52,785 bases of DNA, taken from RGIG4140 sp045632845 (GTDB lineage: Bacteria; Pseudomonadota; Alphaproteobacteria; CAAHEQ01; UBA3637). Position 1 is the first letter of the stretch. Each line of letters opens with the position of its first letter. This document shows, piece by piece, positions 8,202 through 16,433 of this stretch. The stretch is from assembly GCA_045632845.1 (NCBI GenBank), contig JAZQXL010000001.1, forward strand, positions 1-52,785. The letters run 5' to 3'. The notes under the pieces were generated by a model. It searched no databases. It was not told the DNA's origin and saw only the letters and a list, made by a program, of their open reading frames with translations. The translations under genes and the position numbers were made by a program.

Positions 8202-8962
8202 CTGTTTTAATTCCAACCCGTTTAAAATCTACAAGATTGCCAAACAAACCGTTAGCTATCATTAATGGGAAAACACTTATTCAGCATGTTTATGAACACG
8301 CAATTAAAGTTCACCCTAAAGAAGATGTTTATATCGCTGCAGGGGATCAAGAAATTATTGATGTTGCCAAAACATTTGGTGCTCAAGCTATTTTGACAGA
8401 TCCATCTCTTCCATCAGGAACAGATAGAATTGCTGCTGCATTAAAAGAAATTGATCCAGATGGGACAAAATATGATATTGCTATTAGTTTTCAAGGAGAT
8501 GGCATTAACGTTGATCCAAAATTGAATTTAGAACTTGTTGATGTGATGGAAAAAACTGGGGCAGATATTGTCACTGTTGGGATGAAAATTACAGATAAAA
8601 AAGATATTTTAGATCCATCTCATGTGAAAATTGCTATGGGTTTAAAAGATGGAGAAAATTTCGGAAGAGCCCTTTATTTCTCTCGTTCACCTGTTCCATT
8701 TAACAGAGATGAAATTGCTGATTATGATTTTGCTTATTGGCATATTGGAATTTATGTCTATCGTGCAAAAGCTTTGCAAGAAATTATTTCTTATCCAGTA
8801 GGCATTCTTGAAAATATTGAAAAGTTAGAACAATTAAGAGCACTTGAAAATGGAATGAGCATTTATGCTTTGGTTGTGCCAAGTGTGAAGTTAATTGAGG
8901 ATGCTCCTGCAGATATTAATACGCCAGAGGAGTTAGAAGAAGCACAGAAGTTTTTATTTTAA
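8189..8962 (+). CDS. kdsB: 3-deoxy-manno-octulosonate cytidylyltransferase
   Basis: Activates Kdo with CTP to give CMP-Kdo for the LPS inner core. The NTP-transferase opening IPTRLKSTRLPNKPL binds CTP. Later elements include LPSGTDRIA and FQGDGINV, where the usual QGD aspartate is kept. The 257 aa are standard. It is the last gene of the ppa-HAD-HIT-kdsB operon and is followed by a terminator at 8985. Its presence shows the cell makes Kdo and therefore a lipopolysaccharide-type outer membrane. Confidence 0.95.
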   Translation: MSKVAVLIPTRLKSTRLPNKPLAIINGKTLIQHVYEHAIKVHPKEDVYIAAGDQEIIDVAKTFGAQAILTDPSLPSGTDRIAAALKEIDPDGTKYDIAISFQGDGINVDPKLNLELVDVMEKTGADIVTVGMKITDKKDILDPSHVKIAMGLKDGENFGRALYFSRSPVPFNRDEIADYDFAYWHIGIYVYRAKALQEIISYPVGILENIEKLEQLRALENGMSIYALVVPSVKLIEDAPADINTPEELEEAQKFLF

Positions 8963-8984
8963 CTTTTTTAGATTTAAATAAATA

Positions 8985-9027
8985 CCAAAAAAGAGCGAAG
9001 AGTCTTTGACTTTTGGCTCTTTTTTTA
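8985..9027 (+). terminator. Rho-independent terminator after kdsB
   Basis: The outer stem AAAAGAGC / GCTCTTTT closes on an inner AGTC-TTT-GACT stem and runs into seven T residues. Confidence 0.75.
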
Positions 9028-9065
9028 TTATAAGTATAAGAAATAAAAATAAGAAAGGATAGAGT

Positions 9066-10538
9066 ATGTTCCAAGGATTAGCTGATCGGTTAAATAGTGT
9101 TTTTGACAAATTAACAAAAAGAGGAATTTTAACAGAGGCCGCTGTTGATGAAACAATGCGAGAGATTAAAATTGCATTGTTGGAAGCAGATGTCGCTTTG
9201 CCTGTTGTAAAGAGCTTTATTCAAAATGTTAAAGAAAAAGCTATTGGTGAACAAATTGTAAAATCCATTTCACCATCTCAAATGGTTGTTAAGATTGTGC
9301 ATGATGAATTGGTCAAATTGTTGGGGGAAGCTGTTCCTTTAAATTTTGTGCCGCACAAACAAAATGTTGTTTTGATGTTGGGGTTGCAAGGAAGTGGTAA
9401 AACAACGTCTTCTGCCAAACTTGCAAAACGATTGCAAAAAGAAGGGAAAAGGGTTTTGCTTGCCAGTTTGGATACGTATCGTCCAGCTGCACAAGAACAA
9501 TTGACAGAATTGGCTCAAAAAAATGGGTTATCTGTTCTTGAAATTGTCAAATCTGAAAAACCACTTGAAATTACAGCAAGAGCATTGAAAGAAGCAAAAG
9601 AGTCTTTGTATGATGTTTTAATTTTGGACACAGCAGGTCGTTTGCATATTGATGATGATATGATGGCAGAGGTTCAAAAGATTAGGGATTTGTCAAATCC
9701 ACAAGAGTCATTGCTTGTTGTAGATGCATTGATGGGACAAGATGCTGTAACTGTTGCAGAACAATTTAAAGAAAAAATTGGTATTACAGGTCTTGTTTTA
9801 ACCAGAATTGATGGGGATTCAAGGGGTGGTGCAGCTTTATCTATGCGCTCAGTAACGGGAATGCCAATTCAATATTTGGGCGTGGGTGAAAAGGCTGATG
9901 CATTAGAAGTTTTTGATGCCAATCGTATTGCTGAAAGAATTTTGGGCATGGGTGACGTTGTTGGCCTTGTTGAAACAGCGATGGAAAAAATCAATCATGA
10001 AGAAGCTATGAGCACGGCTGAACGCATGATGAGTGGTAAGTTTGATTTGAATGATATGCTTTCACAAATGCGCCAAATTTCAAATATGGGTGATATCAAA
10101 GGGGTGATGAAAATGATCCCTGGAATGAGCAAATTGCAAAGCAAAATTGATGAAGCAAAAATGGACAACAAAGTTATTTTGCGTCAACAGGCAATTATTC
10201 TTTCAATGACGGAGAAGGAACGTAAAAACCCTGATATTTTAAAAGCTTCTCGTAAAATTAGAATTGCCAATGGCGCTGGGGTAAGTGTAAACGATGTGAA
10301 TAGGCTTCTCAAACAATACGAACAAATGGCTGTTGTGATGAAACGACTTAAAAAAATGGGGCCATTGGGCATGTTTGGGATGATGAAAAAAATGGGCGGC
10401 TTGGGCGCTCTTAAAGGTTTGGGTAATATGGGTGGTATGAATCCAAATGAACTAAATAGTCAGATGGAAGAATTGCAAAAAATGGCAGGTTCTGGCTCAT
10501 CAAATCCATTTGGTGGTTTTAAATTTCCATTTAAATAA
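9066..10538 (+). CDS. ffh: Signal recognition particle protein Ffh
   Basis: GTPase that binds signal sequences and 4.5S RNA and delivers ribosome-nascent chains to the membrane receptor FtsY. The N domain covers residues 1-95. The G domain carries GLQGSGKTT near 106-114, DTYRPAA, DTAGR and the TRIDGDSRGG loop. The Met-rich M domain fills the last ~170 residues. At 490 aa it has a slightly long Gly/Met-rich C-terminus. In Alphaproteobacteria ffh usually precedes rpsP directly; here GT6 genes intervene. An AAAGGA ribosome binding site precedes the ATG. Confidence 0.97.
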   Translation: MFQGLADRLNSVFDKLTKRGILTEAAVDETMREIKIALLEADVALPVVKSFIQNVKEKAIGEQIVKSISPSQMVVKIVHDELVKLLGEAVPLNFVPHKQNVVLMLGLQGSGKTTSSAKLAKRLQKEGKRVLLASLDTYRPAAQEQLTELAQKNGLSVLEIVKSEKPLEITARALKEAKESLYDVLILDTAGRLHIDDDMMAEVQKIRDLSNPQESLLVVDALMGQDAVTVAEQFKEKIGITGLVLTRIDGDSRGGAALSMRSVTGMPIQYLGVGEKADALEVFDANRIAERILGMGDVVGLVETAMEKINHEEAMSTAERMMSGKFDLNDMLSQMRQISNMGDIKGVMKMIPGMSKLQSKIDEAKMDNKVILRQQAIILSMTEKERKNPDILKASRKIRIANGAGVSVNDVNRLLKQYEQMAVVMKRLKKMGPLGMFGMMKKMGGLGALKGLGNMGGMNPNELNSQMEELQKMAGSGSSNPFGGFKFPFK

Positions 10539-11690
10539 ATGATGAAAAAGAGTATTTTTTTATTTGTTTTTTTTCTTTTAGGAATGGGGTGTTTGTTTTT
10601 TATTCACCTTCTTCCTAAAAAGCAAGAGTTTATTCTGATTCAAAATGGAAAAGGAGTTTCTTATTTTTACAATGAAAAAGATTCGTTTTTGTATTCAGTA
10701 ACAGATAAAAATCTTTTGCCCTTAAAAGTATGTCGAAAAACACAAAATACTTTTTCAATTAAAACACCTTTGGGCGTTGATGTTTTTGTGCATATCAAAA
10801 ACAATGTGTACGAATTGGTTCAAAGTTCACGAGTTTTATATAAAAAGCCTCAAAAAGTTGCGATTCTTTATATGGCGACAGGTAAGTATATTCAATTTTG
10901 GGATGGGTTTTATCAAGCGATGGAAAAATACTTTTTACCTCGACATGAAAAGACCTATTTTTTATTCACAGATCATGATGATTTAGTGGTTCCAAAAAAT
11001 GTTGTAAAAGTTCATCAAGATCAATTACCTTGGCCATACATTACATTTAAGCGGTTTCATTTTTTTGATGGTGTAAAAGATAAATTAAAAGAATTTGATT
11101 ACATTTATTTTTTAAATGGAACGATGATGCCTGTTGCTGAGATAAATGAAGAGATTTTCCCCACAAAAGAGCAGGGGGTTGCAGTGACTATTCGAGCGGG
11201 TGATTTTCGTCGCAAATATTTGCAATGGTTTCGCTATTCAAGGAATAAAAAATCCAAAAGTTATATTGCATTAAATGAAGGTAAATATTATTTTATGGGT
11301 GGATTTAATGGGGGAACCAGCGAAGGTTTTTTAAAATTAATCGAAACGCTTAAAAATTGGACTGATATAGACATTCAAAACAATGTTATCCCTTCTTGGC
11401 ATGATGAAAGTATGCTCAATCGTTATGCTATTAATTTGATGAGTGAAGGCAAATATCCTTTGATTTTAATGCCAGAATATTCTTTGTATGAAGATGAATC
11501 TCCTCATCGTGGAAGTGAATTTAATCCTGTTGCGAAAATGATTGTTTTAGATAAGAATAGACGTGGGGGAAGTGATTGGTTTAGAGGAAATACTTCTGAA
11601 AAACAAACATATTTTGAAAAAGTTGTTCTTCGCCCTTTTAAAGAAAGTAATAAAGAGGCTTTTGAATTGTATCAAAATTTGAAAAAATAA
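10539..11690 (+). CDS. Family 6 glycosyltransferase (ABO-type) with N-terminal membrane anchor
   Basis: Member of GT6, the retaining family that adds Gal or GalNAc alpha-1,3 to a Fuc-alpha-1,2-Gal acceptor. Core motifs are YMATGKYIQFWDGFY (111-125), the donor-site YFLNGTM (190-196) and WHDESMLNRY (287-296) with the catalytic-site Glu. Vertebrate members have DxD and most bacterial ones NxN at the donor site; here it reads NGT. The 383 aa include an N-terminal membrane span (residues 5-24) and an extra ~80-residue beta-rich domain of unknown role. The ATG follows the ffh stop with no gap, so it may be translationally coupled to ffh. Confidence 0.85.
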   Translation: MMKKSIFLFVFFLLGMGCLFFIHLLPKKQEFILIQNGKGVSYFYNEKDSFLYSVTDKNLLPLKVCRKTQNTFSIKTPLGVDVFVHIKNNVYELVQSSRVLYKKPQKVAILYMATGKYIQFWDGFYQAMEKYFLPRHEKTYFLFTDHDDLVVPKNVVKVHQDQLPWPYITFKRFHFFDGVKDKLKEFDYIYFLNGTMMPVAEINEEIFPTKEQGVAVTIRAGDFRRKYLQWFRYSRNKKSKSYIALNEGKYYFMGGFNGGTSEGFLKLIETLKNWTDIDIQNNVIPSWHDESMLNRYAINLMSEGKYPLILMPEYSLYEDESPHRGSEFNPVAKMIVLDKNRRGGSDWFRGNTSEKQTYFEKVVLRPFKESNKEAFELYQNLKK

Positions 11691-11739
11691 AACTTGTGTT
11701 TCCTTTTGTTTTTATACATGTTGGAATTAAGTGGAAAAA

Positions 11740-12358
11740 ATGAATCGAATTCTATTGGTTTGTTCAGCGGTTATTATACCATTATTTATTTTGCTTGTTT
11801 TTTTTATGGGCTATTACAAGTCCGTATGAAGAAATTATTCTAGAAGAAAATGGTGTTGAAGAGAAGTTTTTGTATTCTCATTCAACGACAGATCTTTATT
11901 CGATTAATAAAAAAGAAGAAGTTTCCTTGAAAGTTACTCAAGTAACACCACGGACGTTTAGGGTTAAATTGAATGATGTTGAAAAGCTCTATTTGAAGGA
12001 TGATTTTGAGGTTTATCATTATTTGACAGATTATTATCCCAAGGATAAAGAAAAAAAGAAAGTTGCGATTCTTTATATTGCAACAGGGCGGTATATTAAA
12101 TTTTGGGATGGTTTTTATCAAGCAATGGAAAAATACTTTTTGCCTCGACATGAAAAGACCTATTTTTTATTCACAGATCATGAGTTTCAAAGTGTTGAAA
12201 AAAATGTTGTAAAAATCAAACAAAAACAGTTTCCTTGGCCATACATTACTTTAAAACGTTTCCACTTTTTTGATGGGATTAAAAAACAGTTAAAAGAGTT
12301 TGATTATATTTATTTTTTAAATGGAACAATGTTGCCTGTAGCAAATTCCACCTGCTAG
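11740..12358 (+). pseudogene. Broken second GT6 glycosyltransferase
   Basis: Degenerate paralogue of the upstream GT6 gene, about 80 percent identical over the shared core. An ATG at 11740 opens a membrane anchor (MNRILLVCSAVIIPLFILLV). A run of eight T at 11798-11805 then leaves the frame, and the rest continues in another frame to a stop at 12358. The core ends soon after FLNGTMLPVA; a further frame change near 12344 reads IPPASEIIDPLQGM to a stop at 12407. The whole acceptor half with WHDE is absent. The remnant runs directly into the rpsP promoter, consistent with a deletion between the gene body and that promoter. Non-functional as a transferase. Confidence 0.8.
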
Positions 12359-12396
12359 TGAGATAATAGATCCTTTGCAAGGGATGAAGAAAGTGC

Positions 12397-12425
12397 TTGA
12401 CTTTTAAAAAAGAATTTGGTATAAA
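12397..12425 (+). promoter_or_regulatory. Sigma70-type promoter of the rpsP operon
   Basis: TTGACT at 12397-12402 and TATAAA at 12420-12425 with a 17-bp spacer. It lies about 155 bp upstream of rpsP, giving a leader of roughly 150 nt. Confidence 0.75.
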
Positions 12426-12432
12426 TAACTCA

Positions 12433-12582
12433 TCTTTCAAAAAGCTGAATACATTTTTCAGTCTCTAAGGAGATACATCAATCCGCGATGGTTCGTGCAT
12501 TGGTGCGATTTTTGTATGTAGTTTTTGAAATGGTAAAAGCTTATAAAAGGCTTAAAAGAAGAAGTATAGAAAGGAAAAAGAA
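12433..12582 (+). other. Long rpsP leader with a possible short ORF
   Basis: The leader between the promoter and rpsP holds an AAGGAG at about 12467 and an ATG at 12488 that opens 38 codons (MVRALVRFLYVVFEMVKAYK and on, strongly basic after the first 20). That frame runs over the rpsP start. The AAGGAG-to-ATG distance of ~15 nt is too long for normal initiation, so translation is doubtful. The leader could regulate the ribosomal-protein operon. Confidence 0.25.
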
Positions 12583-12981
12583 ATGTCAGTTCGTATTCGT
12601 TTAGCCCGTGGCGGTTCAAAAAAACGTCCGGTTCACAAAATTGTTGTTGCTGATAAACGCTCTCCACGTGATGGTCGTTTTATCGAATCATTGGGTTTTT
12701 ATAATCCACTTTTGCCAAAAGATCACCAAGATGCTTTGCGTATTAACGCAGAAGCTGCAAAAAAATGGATGAGCCAAGGTGCAGAACTCACAGAAAGAGT
12801 TCAAAAATTATTTGCACTCGTTGGTTTGGCAGAAAAACCAGCTGTTCGTGAAACACCAAAGAAATCAGCTCCAAAAGCTAAAGCTCAAGAACGTATGAGA
12901 GAAGCAGCTGAAAGAGCTCAAGCAGCTAAAGAAGCTGAAGAAGCCGCTGCAGCAGCTGCAGCTGAAACTCCTGCTGAATAG
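12583..12981 (+). CDS. rpsP: 30S ribosomal protein S16
   Basis: Small-subunit assembly protein. The conserved N-terminus MSVRIRLARGGSKKRP and the SPRDGRFIE segment are complete. The 132 aa exceed the ~82 aa of E. coli S16 because of a Lys/Glu/Ala-rich helical tail (residues 90-132), a feature of alphaproteobacterial S16. It is the first gene of the rpsP-rimM-trmD-rplS operon, with an AAAGGAAA ribosome binding site. rimM follows after 2 bp. Confidence 0.98.
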   Translation: MSVRIRLARGGSKKRPVHKIVVADKRSPRDGRFIESLGFYNPLLPKDHQDALRINAEAAKKWMSQGAELTERVQKLFALVGLAEKPAVRETPKKSAPKAKAQERMREAAERAQAAKEAEEAAAAAAAETPAE

Positions 12982-12983
12982 GA

Positions 12984-13505
12984 ATGAAGATGTCTAAACT
13001 TGTCTGTGTTGGTCAAATTATCAATGTTCATGGAATTAAGGGTGCGGTTAAGATTAAATCATACCTGACAAATCCTATGGATATTGCCTCTTTTGGCGAT
13101 TTAACAGATAAGAATGGAACAAAAGTTTTTCGCATTAAGGCACAATCTCAAAACCAAGGCATTGTGTTGGCATATATTCAAGGTGTAACAGATAGAACAG
13201 TTGCTGAAAGTTTAAAAGGTACTGAACTTTATGTTGCAAGAGAAAAAATGCCAAAAGAAGAGGATGATGAATTTTATTGCATTGATTTGGTTGGTTTAAC
13301 TGTTTTAAAAGAGGGTGAATTTTTTGGAACAGTTGTGAGCGTTGAAAATTTCGGCGCCGGTGACATTATCAATGTAAAGTTAAAAAATTCAAAAGTTTTT
13401 CCCTTTGATTTTTCAGAAGCAACATTCCCTGTTGTAGATGTCGATCAAGGCGTTATGCACATTGTGTTGGCTGATGGCATTAAGGAGGTGTTGGATGAAA
13501 ATTAA
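12984..13505 (+). CDS. rimM: Ribosome maturation factor RimM
   Basis: Assists 16S rRNA processing and 30S head assembly by binding S19. The N-terminal RimM beta-barrel opens with VGQIINVHGIKGAVKIKSY. A C-terminal PRC-barrel domain contains EFYCIDLVGLTV and VHP-equivalent GVMHIVLADGI. The 173 aa are standard. Either ATG 12984 or ATG 12990 could be the start; the AGGA spacing fits 12990 slightly better. It overlaps trmD by 11 bp. Confidence 0.95.
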   Translation: MKMSKLVCVGQIINVHGIKGAVKIKSYLTNPMDIASFGDLTDKNGTKVFRIKAQSQNQGIVLAYIQGVTDRTVAESLKGTELYVAREKMPKEEDDEFYCIDLVGLTVLKEGEFFGTVVSVENFGAGDIINVKLKNSKVFPFDFSEATFPVVDVDQGVMHIVLADGIKEVLDEN

Positions 13506-14184
13506 CATTTTGACACTTTATCCTGAAATGTTTCCAGGTTTTTTGGGATATTCCCTTGCTGGCAAAGCGTTGTCAGAAAAGAAGGCTGAATTAAATGTTG
13601 TGAATATCAGAGATTTTGCAACTGATAATTACAAATCTGTAGATGATACACCATTTGGTGGTGGGGCTGGTATGGTTATGAAACCAAGCGTTTTAGATAG
13701 AGCAATTCAAGCCGTGTATAAAACAGGTCCTTTATATTATCTTTCACCAAGGGGTGAGGTTTTTAATCAACAAAAAGCTCATGAGTTTGCTTTATGTGAA
13801 GAGATGACATTTTTATGTGGTCGTTTTGAAGGGGTTGATGAACGTGTCATTGAAAAATGGGGGATAAAAGAAATCAGTATTGGTGATTTTATTTTATCTG
13901 GTGGAGAACCTGCGTTATTGACCATGTTGGATTCGGTGATCAGATTAATTCCTGAAGTGATGGGGAACAAAGAATCCTCATTAGAAGAGAGTTTTGAAAA
14001 TGGGTTGTTAGAGTATCCTCAATATACAAAACCTCAAAATTGGGAAGGGCGCTTGGTGCCAGAAGTTTTGCTTTCAGGTCATCATGCAAAAATCAACGCT
14101 TGGCGTTTGGCTCAATCTGAAGAAATCACTCAACAAAGAAGACCAGACTTGTGGACTCGTTATCTGGCTCAGAAAAAAAATTAA
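13495..14184 (+). CDS. trmD: tRNA (guanine-N1-)-methyltransferase
   Basis: Methylates G37 of tRNAs with CCN-type anticodons, preventing frameshifts. It is a SPOUT-fold knotted enzyme: YLSPRGEVFNQ, LCGRFEGVDERVIEKW and the SAM-binding knot IGDFILSGGEPA are all present. The start is the ATG at 13495, preceded by TAAGGAGG and overlapping rimM; an upstream in-frame start at 13438 would lie deep within rimM. The 229 aa match the family (~240). Confidence 0.97.
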   Translation: MKINILTLYPEMFPGFLGYSLAGKALSEKKAELNVVNIRDFATDNYKSVDDTPFGGGAGMVMKPSVLDRAIQAVYKTGPLYYLSPRGEVFNQQKAHEFALCEEMTFLCGRFEGVDERVIEKWGIKEISIGDFILSGGEPALLTMLDSVIRLIPEVMGNKESSLEESFENGLLEYPQYTKPQNWEGRLVPEVLLSGHHAKINAWRLAQSEEITQQRRPDLWTRYLAQKKN

Positions 14185-14198
14185 GAAAGGATTTTAAA

Positions 14199-14564
14199 AT
14201 GAACTTAATTAAAGAATTAGAAAATGAACAGGTTGCTAAATTAGGGAAAAACATCCCTTCTTTCAAAGCAGGTGATACTGTTAAAGTTATGTACAAAATC
14301 GTTGAAGACAAAGGTCGTGAACGTTTGCAAGCTTATGAAGGTGTTTGTATTGCTCGTCACAACGATGGTTTGAACTCAACAATCGTTGTTCGCAAAATCT
14401 CATTTGGTGAAGGTGTTGAAAGAATTTTCCCAATCTATTCACCAAACGTAGCATCAATCGAAGTTGTTCGCCGTGGTAAAGTTCGTCGTTCAAAACTTTA
14501 TTACCTCCGCAAACTCTTTGGTAAAGCTGCTCGTATTGCAGAAGACAAAGAAACTCAAGAATAA
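14199..14564 (+). CDS. rplS: 50S ribosomal protein L19
   Basis: Large-subunit protein at the 30S-50S interface. The conserved FKAGDTVKV, RLQAYEGVCIAR and VRRGKVRRSKLYYLR segments are intact. The 121 aa are typical. The start is the ATG at 14199 with AAAGGA upstream; an in-frame start at 14151 would overlap trmD and lacks such a site. It is the last gene of the operon and ends before a strong terminator. Confidence 0.98.
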   Translation: MNLIKELENEQVAKLGKNIPSFKAGDTVKVMYKIVEDKGRERLQAYEGVCIARHNDGLNSTIVVRKISFGEGVERIFPIYSPNVASIEVVRRGKVRRSKLYYLRKLFGKAARIAEDKETQE

Positions 14565-14591
14565 TTATTATTTCTAAGAGTATTTAAATCT

Positions 14592-14630
14592 CAGAGCTTC
14601 TCTTTGTATGGGAGAAGCTCTGTTTTTTTT
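14592..14630 (+). terminator. Rho-independent terminator of the rpsP operon
   Basis: Eleven-bp stem CAGAGCTTCTC / GAGAAGCTCTG with a TTTGTATGG loop, followed by eight T residues. Confidence 0.9.
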
Positions 14631-14686
14631 GTGTGGCTAGATATGGTGTTTGTTTGCATATCTTGGTGGTGGGATTATTTTTCTTC

Positions 14687-14714
14687 TTGACAACTGGTTG
14701 AAAAATAATACACA
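14687..14714 (+). promoter_or_regulatory. Probable sigma70-type promoter for the small exported protein
   Basis: A consensus TTGACA at 14687-14692 with a weaker TACACA at 14709-14714 (16-bp spacer), about 30 bp before the start. Confidence 0.5.
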
Positions 14715-14746
14715 ATGCGCGCGAAATCAAAATGGAAAGGAATAAG

Positions 14747-15022
14747 ATGAAAAAAACACTAATCGGAATGATGGGTGTTGCGATGATATTATCTTCTGCA
14801 ATGGCTCAAGAAAATGACAAACAAGAACAACAAGTTCAATCACAAGAAGCTGTTTCTCAAAACGTAACATATAATGAACTTATTGAAAAACAAATGCAAG
14901 AACGTTCACAAGCTTTTAATGATGAAAATATTCAAAAAGATGATAAAGCATTGGCTCAAATGATTGAACGTCAACGCAATCGTATTTTAGAATGGGAAAA
15001 GCAACAATCAAGAACAAGATAA
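14747..15022 (+). CDS. Small exported Gln/Glu-rich protein
   Basis: Not recognised. A clear signal peptide (MKKTLIGMMGVAMILSSAMA, cleavage before QEND) is followed by about 70 hydrophilic residues rich in Gln, Glu and Asn, predicted as helix, with repeated ERQRN / MQERSQ-like elements. The final 91 aa product is probably periplasmic. The start chosen is the second ATG, with AAAGGA upstream; the ATG at 14732 lies before that site. It stands alone between a promoter and a terminator. Confidence 0.7.
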   Translation: MKKTLIGMMGVAMILSSAMAQENDKQEQQVQSQEAVSQNVTYNELIEKQMQERSQAFNDENIQKDDKALAQMIERQRNRILEWEKQQSRTR

Positions 15023-15035
15023 ATTGTTTATGAAA

Positions 15036-15070
15036 TAAAAAAAGAGAGGTTTTAACCTCTCTTTTTTTTG
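15036..15070. terminator. Bidirectional terminator
   Basis: Stem AAAAGAGAGGTT / AACCTCTCTTTT with a TT loop and A- and T-runs outside. It serves the gene ending at 15022 and the convergent pilin ending at 15085. Confidence 0.85.
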
Positions 15071-15084
15071 TAATATCTAACAAA

Positions 15085-15537
15085 TTAGTTTTGTTTGATG
15101 GATACTGTAACTTTATTGTTTGTGCCACATGTCCCACCAGTGATAGATGCCAAAGCTTGGCAAAGTTTTTGATCTGTGAATGTTACGTCAATTTTAACTG
15201 TATCAACACCAGCTGAATCGCTTGTGACTCCGTTTAATACAATACCATTAGTTGTTGCAACGCCAGAAGGGAGTGAACCAATGCCTGCATTTGCAAATGT
15301 TGTGATATTTGAGCTTGTACAGGAGCTTGTTGAACTGACATCACCATTTAAAAGTTTTTGTTGGCAGTGACCATAGGCAACCAAAGCGTATTTTGCAACT
15401 GTGTCTGCAACACCGTTTGCGCGGTGACGACGCATTGAAAGAGAGTAACCAGCGATACCACCAACTGAGAGAACACCGATAATAGCCAAAACGCCGAGCA
15501 TTTCAACCATTGAACGACCTGATTCTAATTTTTTCAT
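15085..15537 (-). CDS. Type IV pilin-like protein
   Basis: Prepilin-like surface or pseudopilus subunit. The short leader MKKLESG ends at a prepilin peptidase site, G7 before R8, with the required Glu at +5 (GRSMVE). The hydrophobic helix MLGVLAIIGVLSVGGIAGY follows. The globular part (residues 40-150) has four Cys (in GHCQQ, SSCTSS, KLCQAL and GTCGTN) that could form two disulfides. The 150 aa are typical for minor pilins. No pilus assembly genes lie nearby, so it is an orphan pilin-type gene. Confidence 0.85.
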   Translation of the reverse strand: MKKLESGRSMVEMLGVLAIIGVLSVGGIAGYSLSMRRHRANGVADTVAKYALVAYGHCQQKLLNGDVSSTSSCTSSNITTFANAGIGSLPSGVATTNGIVLNGVTSDSAGVDTVKIDVTFTDQKLCQALASITGGTCGTNNKVTVSIKQN

Positions 15538-15706
15538 TTTTTCTATCCTTTTTAAATTGTAATTACAATAAGGAGATAATACTATTTAACCCCTTTTCAA
15601 AATAACTCTGGCATATAAAATAAAAAAAAGCAATAGTTTTTAACAAAAAAAGTTTGATTTTTTTTTGTGTTTGATCAGCTGGGAAATATTCTTTTTCTAT
15701 ATGTAA

Positions 15707-15735
15707 AAAACGGCAAAAAAAATTTGCCGTTTATG
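15707..15735 (-). terminator. Rho-independent terminator downstream of infC
   Basis: On the minus strand AAACGGCAAA and TTTGCCGTTT form a 10-bp stem with a T-rich loop and end in a run of T residues. It lies about 150 nt beyond the infC stop. Confidence 0.65.
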
Positions 15736-15873
15736 GTATTGAACCTAACACTATCTGCCTGAGCAGGTAGATGTAGACAATCCACAATCAAGGAAATCTT
15801 GGTTGTGGGCAAGTGAAGCTTGACTTAAAATGATACCCCCTGCATAAGCAGGGGAGATTCATTTTTATTTTTG
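15735..15873 (+). ncRNA. Unassigned structured RNA candidate
   Basis: Within a 344-bp spacer, four hairpins are packed in ~120 nt. The stems are 15751-15758 / 15763-15770 (8 bp, CTGA loop), 15782-15792 / 15798-15808 (11 bp, GAAAT loop), a CAAG/CTTG stem near 15810-15822, and 15837-15843 / 15848-15854 (7 bp, ATAA loop), the last followed by a T-rich stretch. A GGTAT / ATACC pair can close the first three. Two stems contain T-G pairs on the plus strand that would be C-A mismatches on the minus strand, which favours plus-strand transcription. It matches no RNA family I can name, and no clear promoter is seen. Confidence 0.45.
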
Positions 15874-15881
15874 CTTTAAAA

Positions 15882-16433
15882 TTATTTGACAGGGGCTGCA
15901 ACCATTCCCATTTGGCGACCTTCTAGTTTTGGTTCGCTTTCAATTTTTGCAATACCTTCTAAATCAGATTGAGCTCTGCGAAGGACTTCCATCCCTAAAT
16001 CAATATAAGACATTTCACGCCCTCTAAAACGGAGTGTGAATTTGACTTTGTTGCCTTCTTGCAAAAAGCGTTTTGCAGCTTTCATCTTCACAGCATAGTC
16101 ATTGTCACCGATGTTGGGTGTAAATTTAATTTCTTTAACTTCAACGATTTTTTGTTTTTTGCGTGCATCAGCTTTGCGTTTTTGCATCTCGTATTTATAT
16201 TTGCCAAAATCCAAAATTTTGCAGACTGGACAAGTATCATTTGGAGCGATTTCGATGAGGTCTAAGCCTGCTTCTTCCGCTTTTTTTAATGCTTCACGAG
16301 TTGAAATGATACCAATATTTTCCCCAGTTGATAAAATAAGTCTAACTTGTGGGTTTGTGATTTGCTCATTAATGCGTGGGTTGTTTTTATCTAAAGAATC
16401 GCCACCTTGAGCGTTTGACATGTTCGGTTTAAT
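15882..16433 (-). CDS. infC: Translation initiation factor IF-3, AUU start
   Basis: Binds the 30S subunit and checks start-codon and initiator-tRNA pairing. The N domain (NPRINEQITNPQVRLI, DLIEIAPN), the linker with CKILDFGKYKYE and the C domain (EIKFTPNIGDNDY, FTLRFRGREM) are complete. I place the start at the ATT codon 16433-16431. GGAGG lies exactly 5 nt upstream, the same layout as the well-known AUU start of E. coli infC; ATG codons at 16445 and 16421 have no properly spaced site. rpmI and rplT, which usually follow infC, are absent here. Confidence 0.93.
   Translation of the reverse strand: MKPNMSNAQGGDSLDKNNPRINEQITNPQVRLILSTGENIGIISTREALKKAEEAGLDLIEIAPNDTCPVCKILDFGKYKYEMQKRKADARKKQKIVEVKEIKFTPNIGDNDYAVKMKAAKRFLQEGNKVKFTLRFRGREMSYIDLGMEVLRRAQSDLEGIAKIESEPKLEGRQMGMVAAPVK

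Noticed and set aside
11740..12358. Phase-variable GT6 gene switched by the run of eight T
   Set aside because: Correcting the T-run would restore only the membrane anchor. The catalytic C-terminal half is deleted, so no switch could give an active enzyme.
12458..12667. Minus-strand open frame across the rpsP leader
   Set aside because: It overlaps the rpsP start, has no ribosome binding site and no recognisable protein features.
15707..15881. L20-type or other leader of an infC-rpmI-rplT operon
   Set aside because: rpmI and rplT are absent, the structured region lies after infC and not before it, and the G-U pattern favours the opposite strand.
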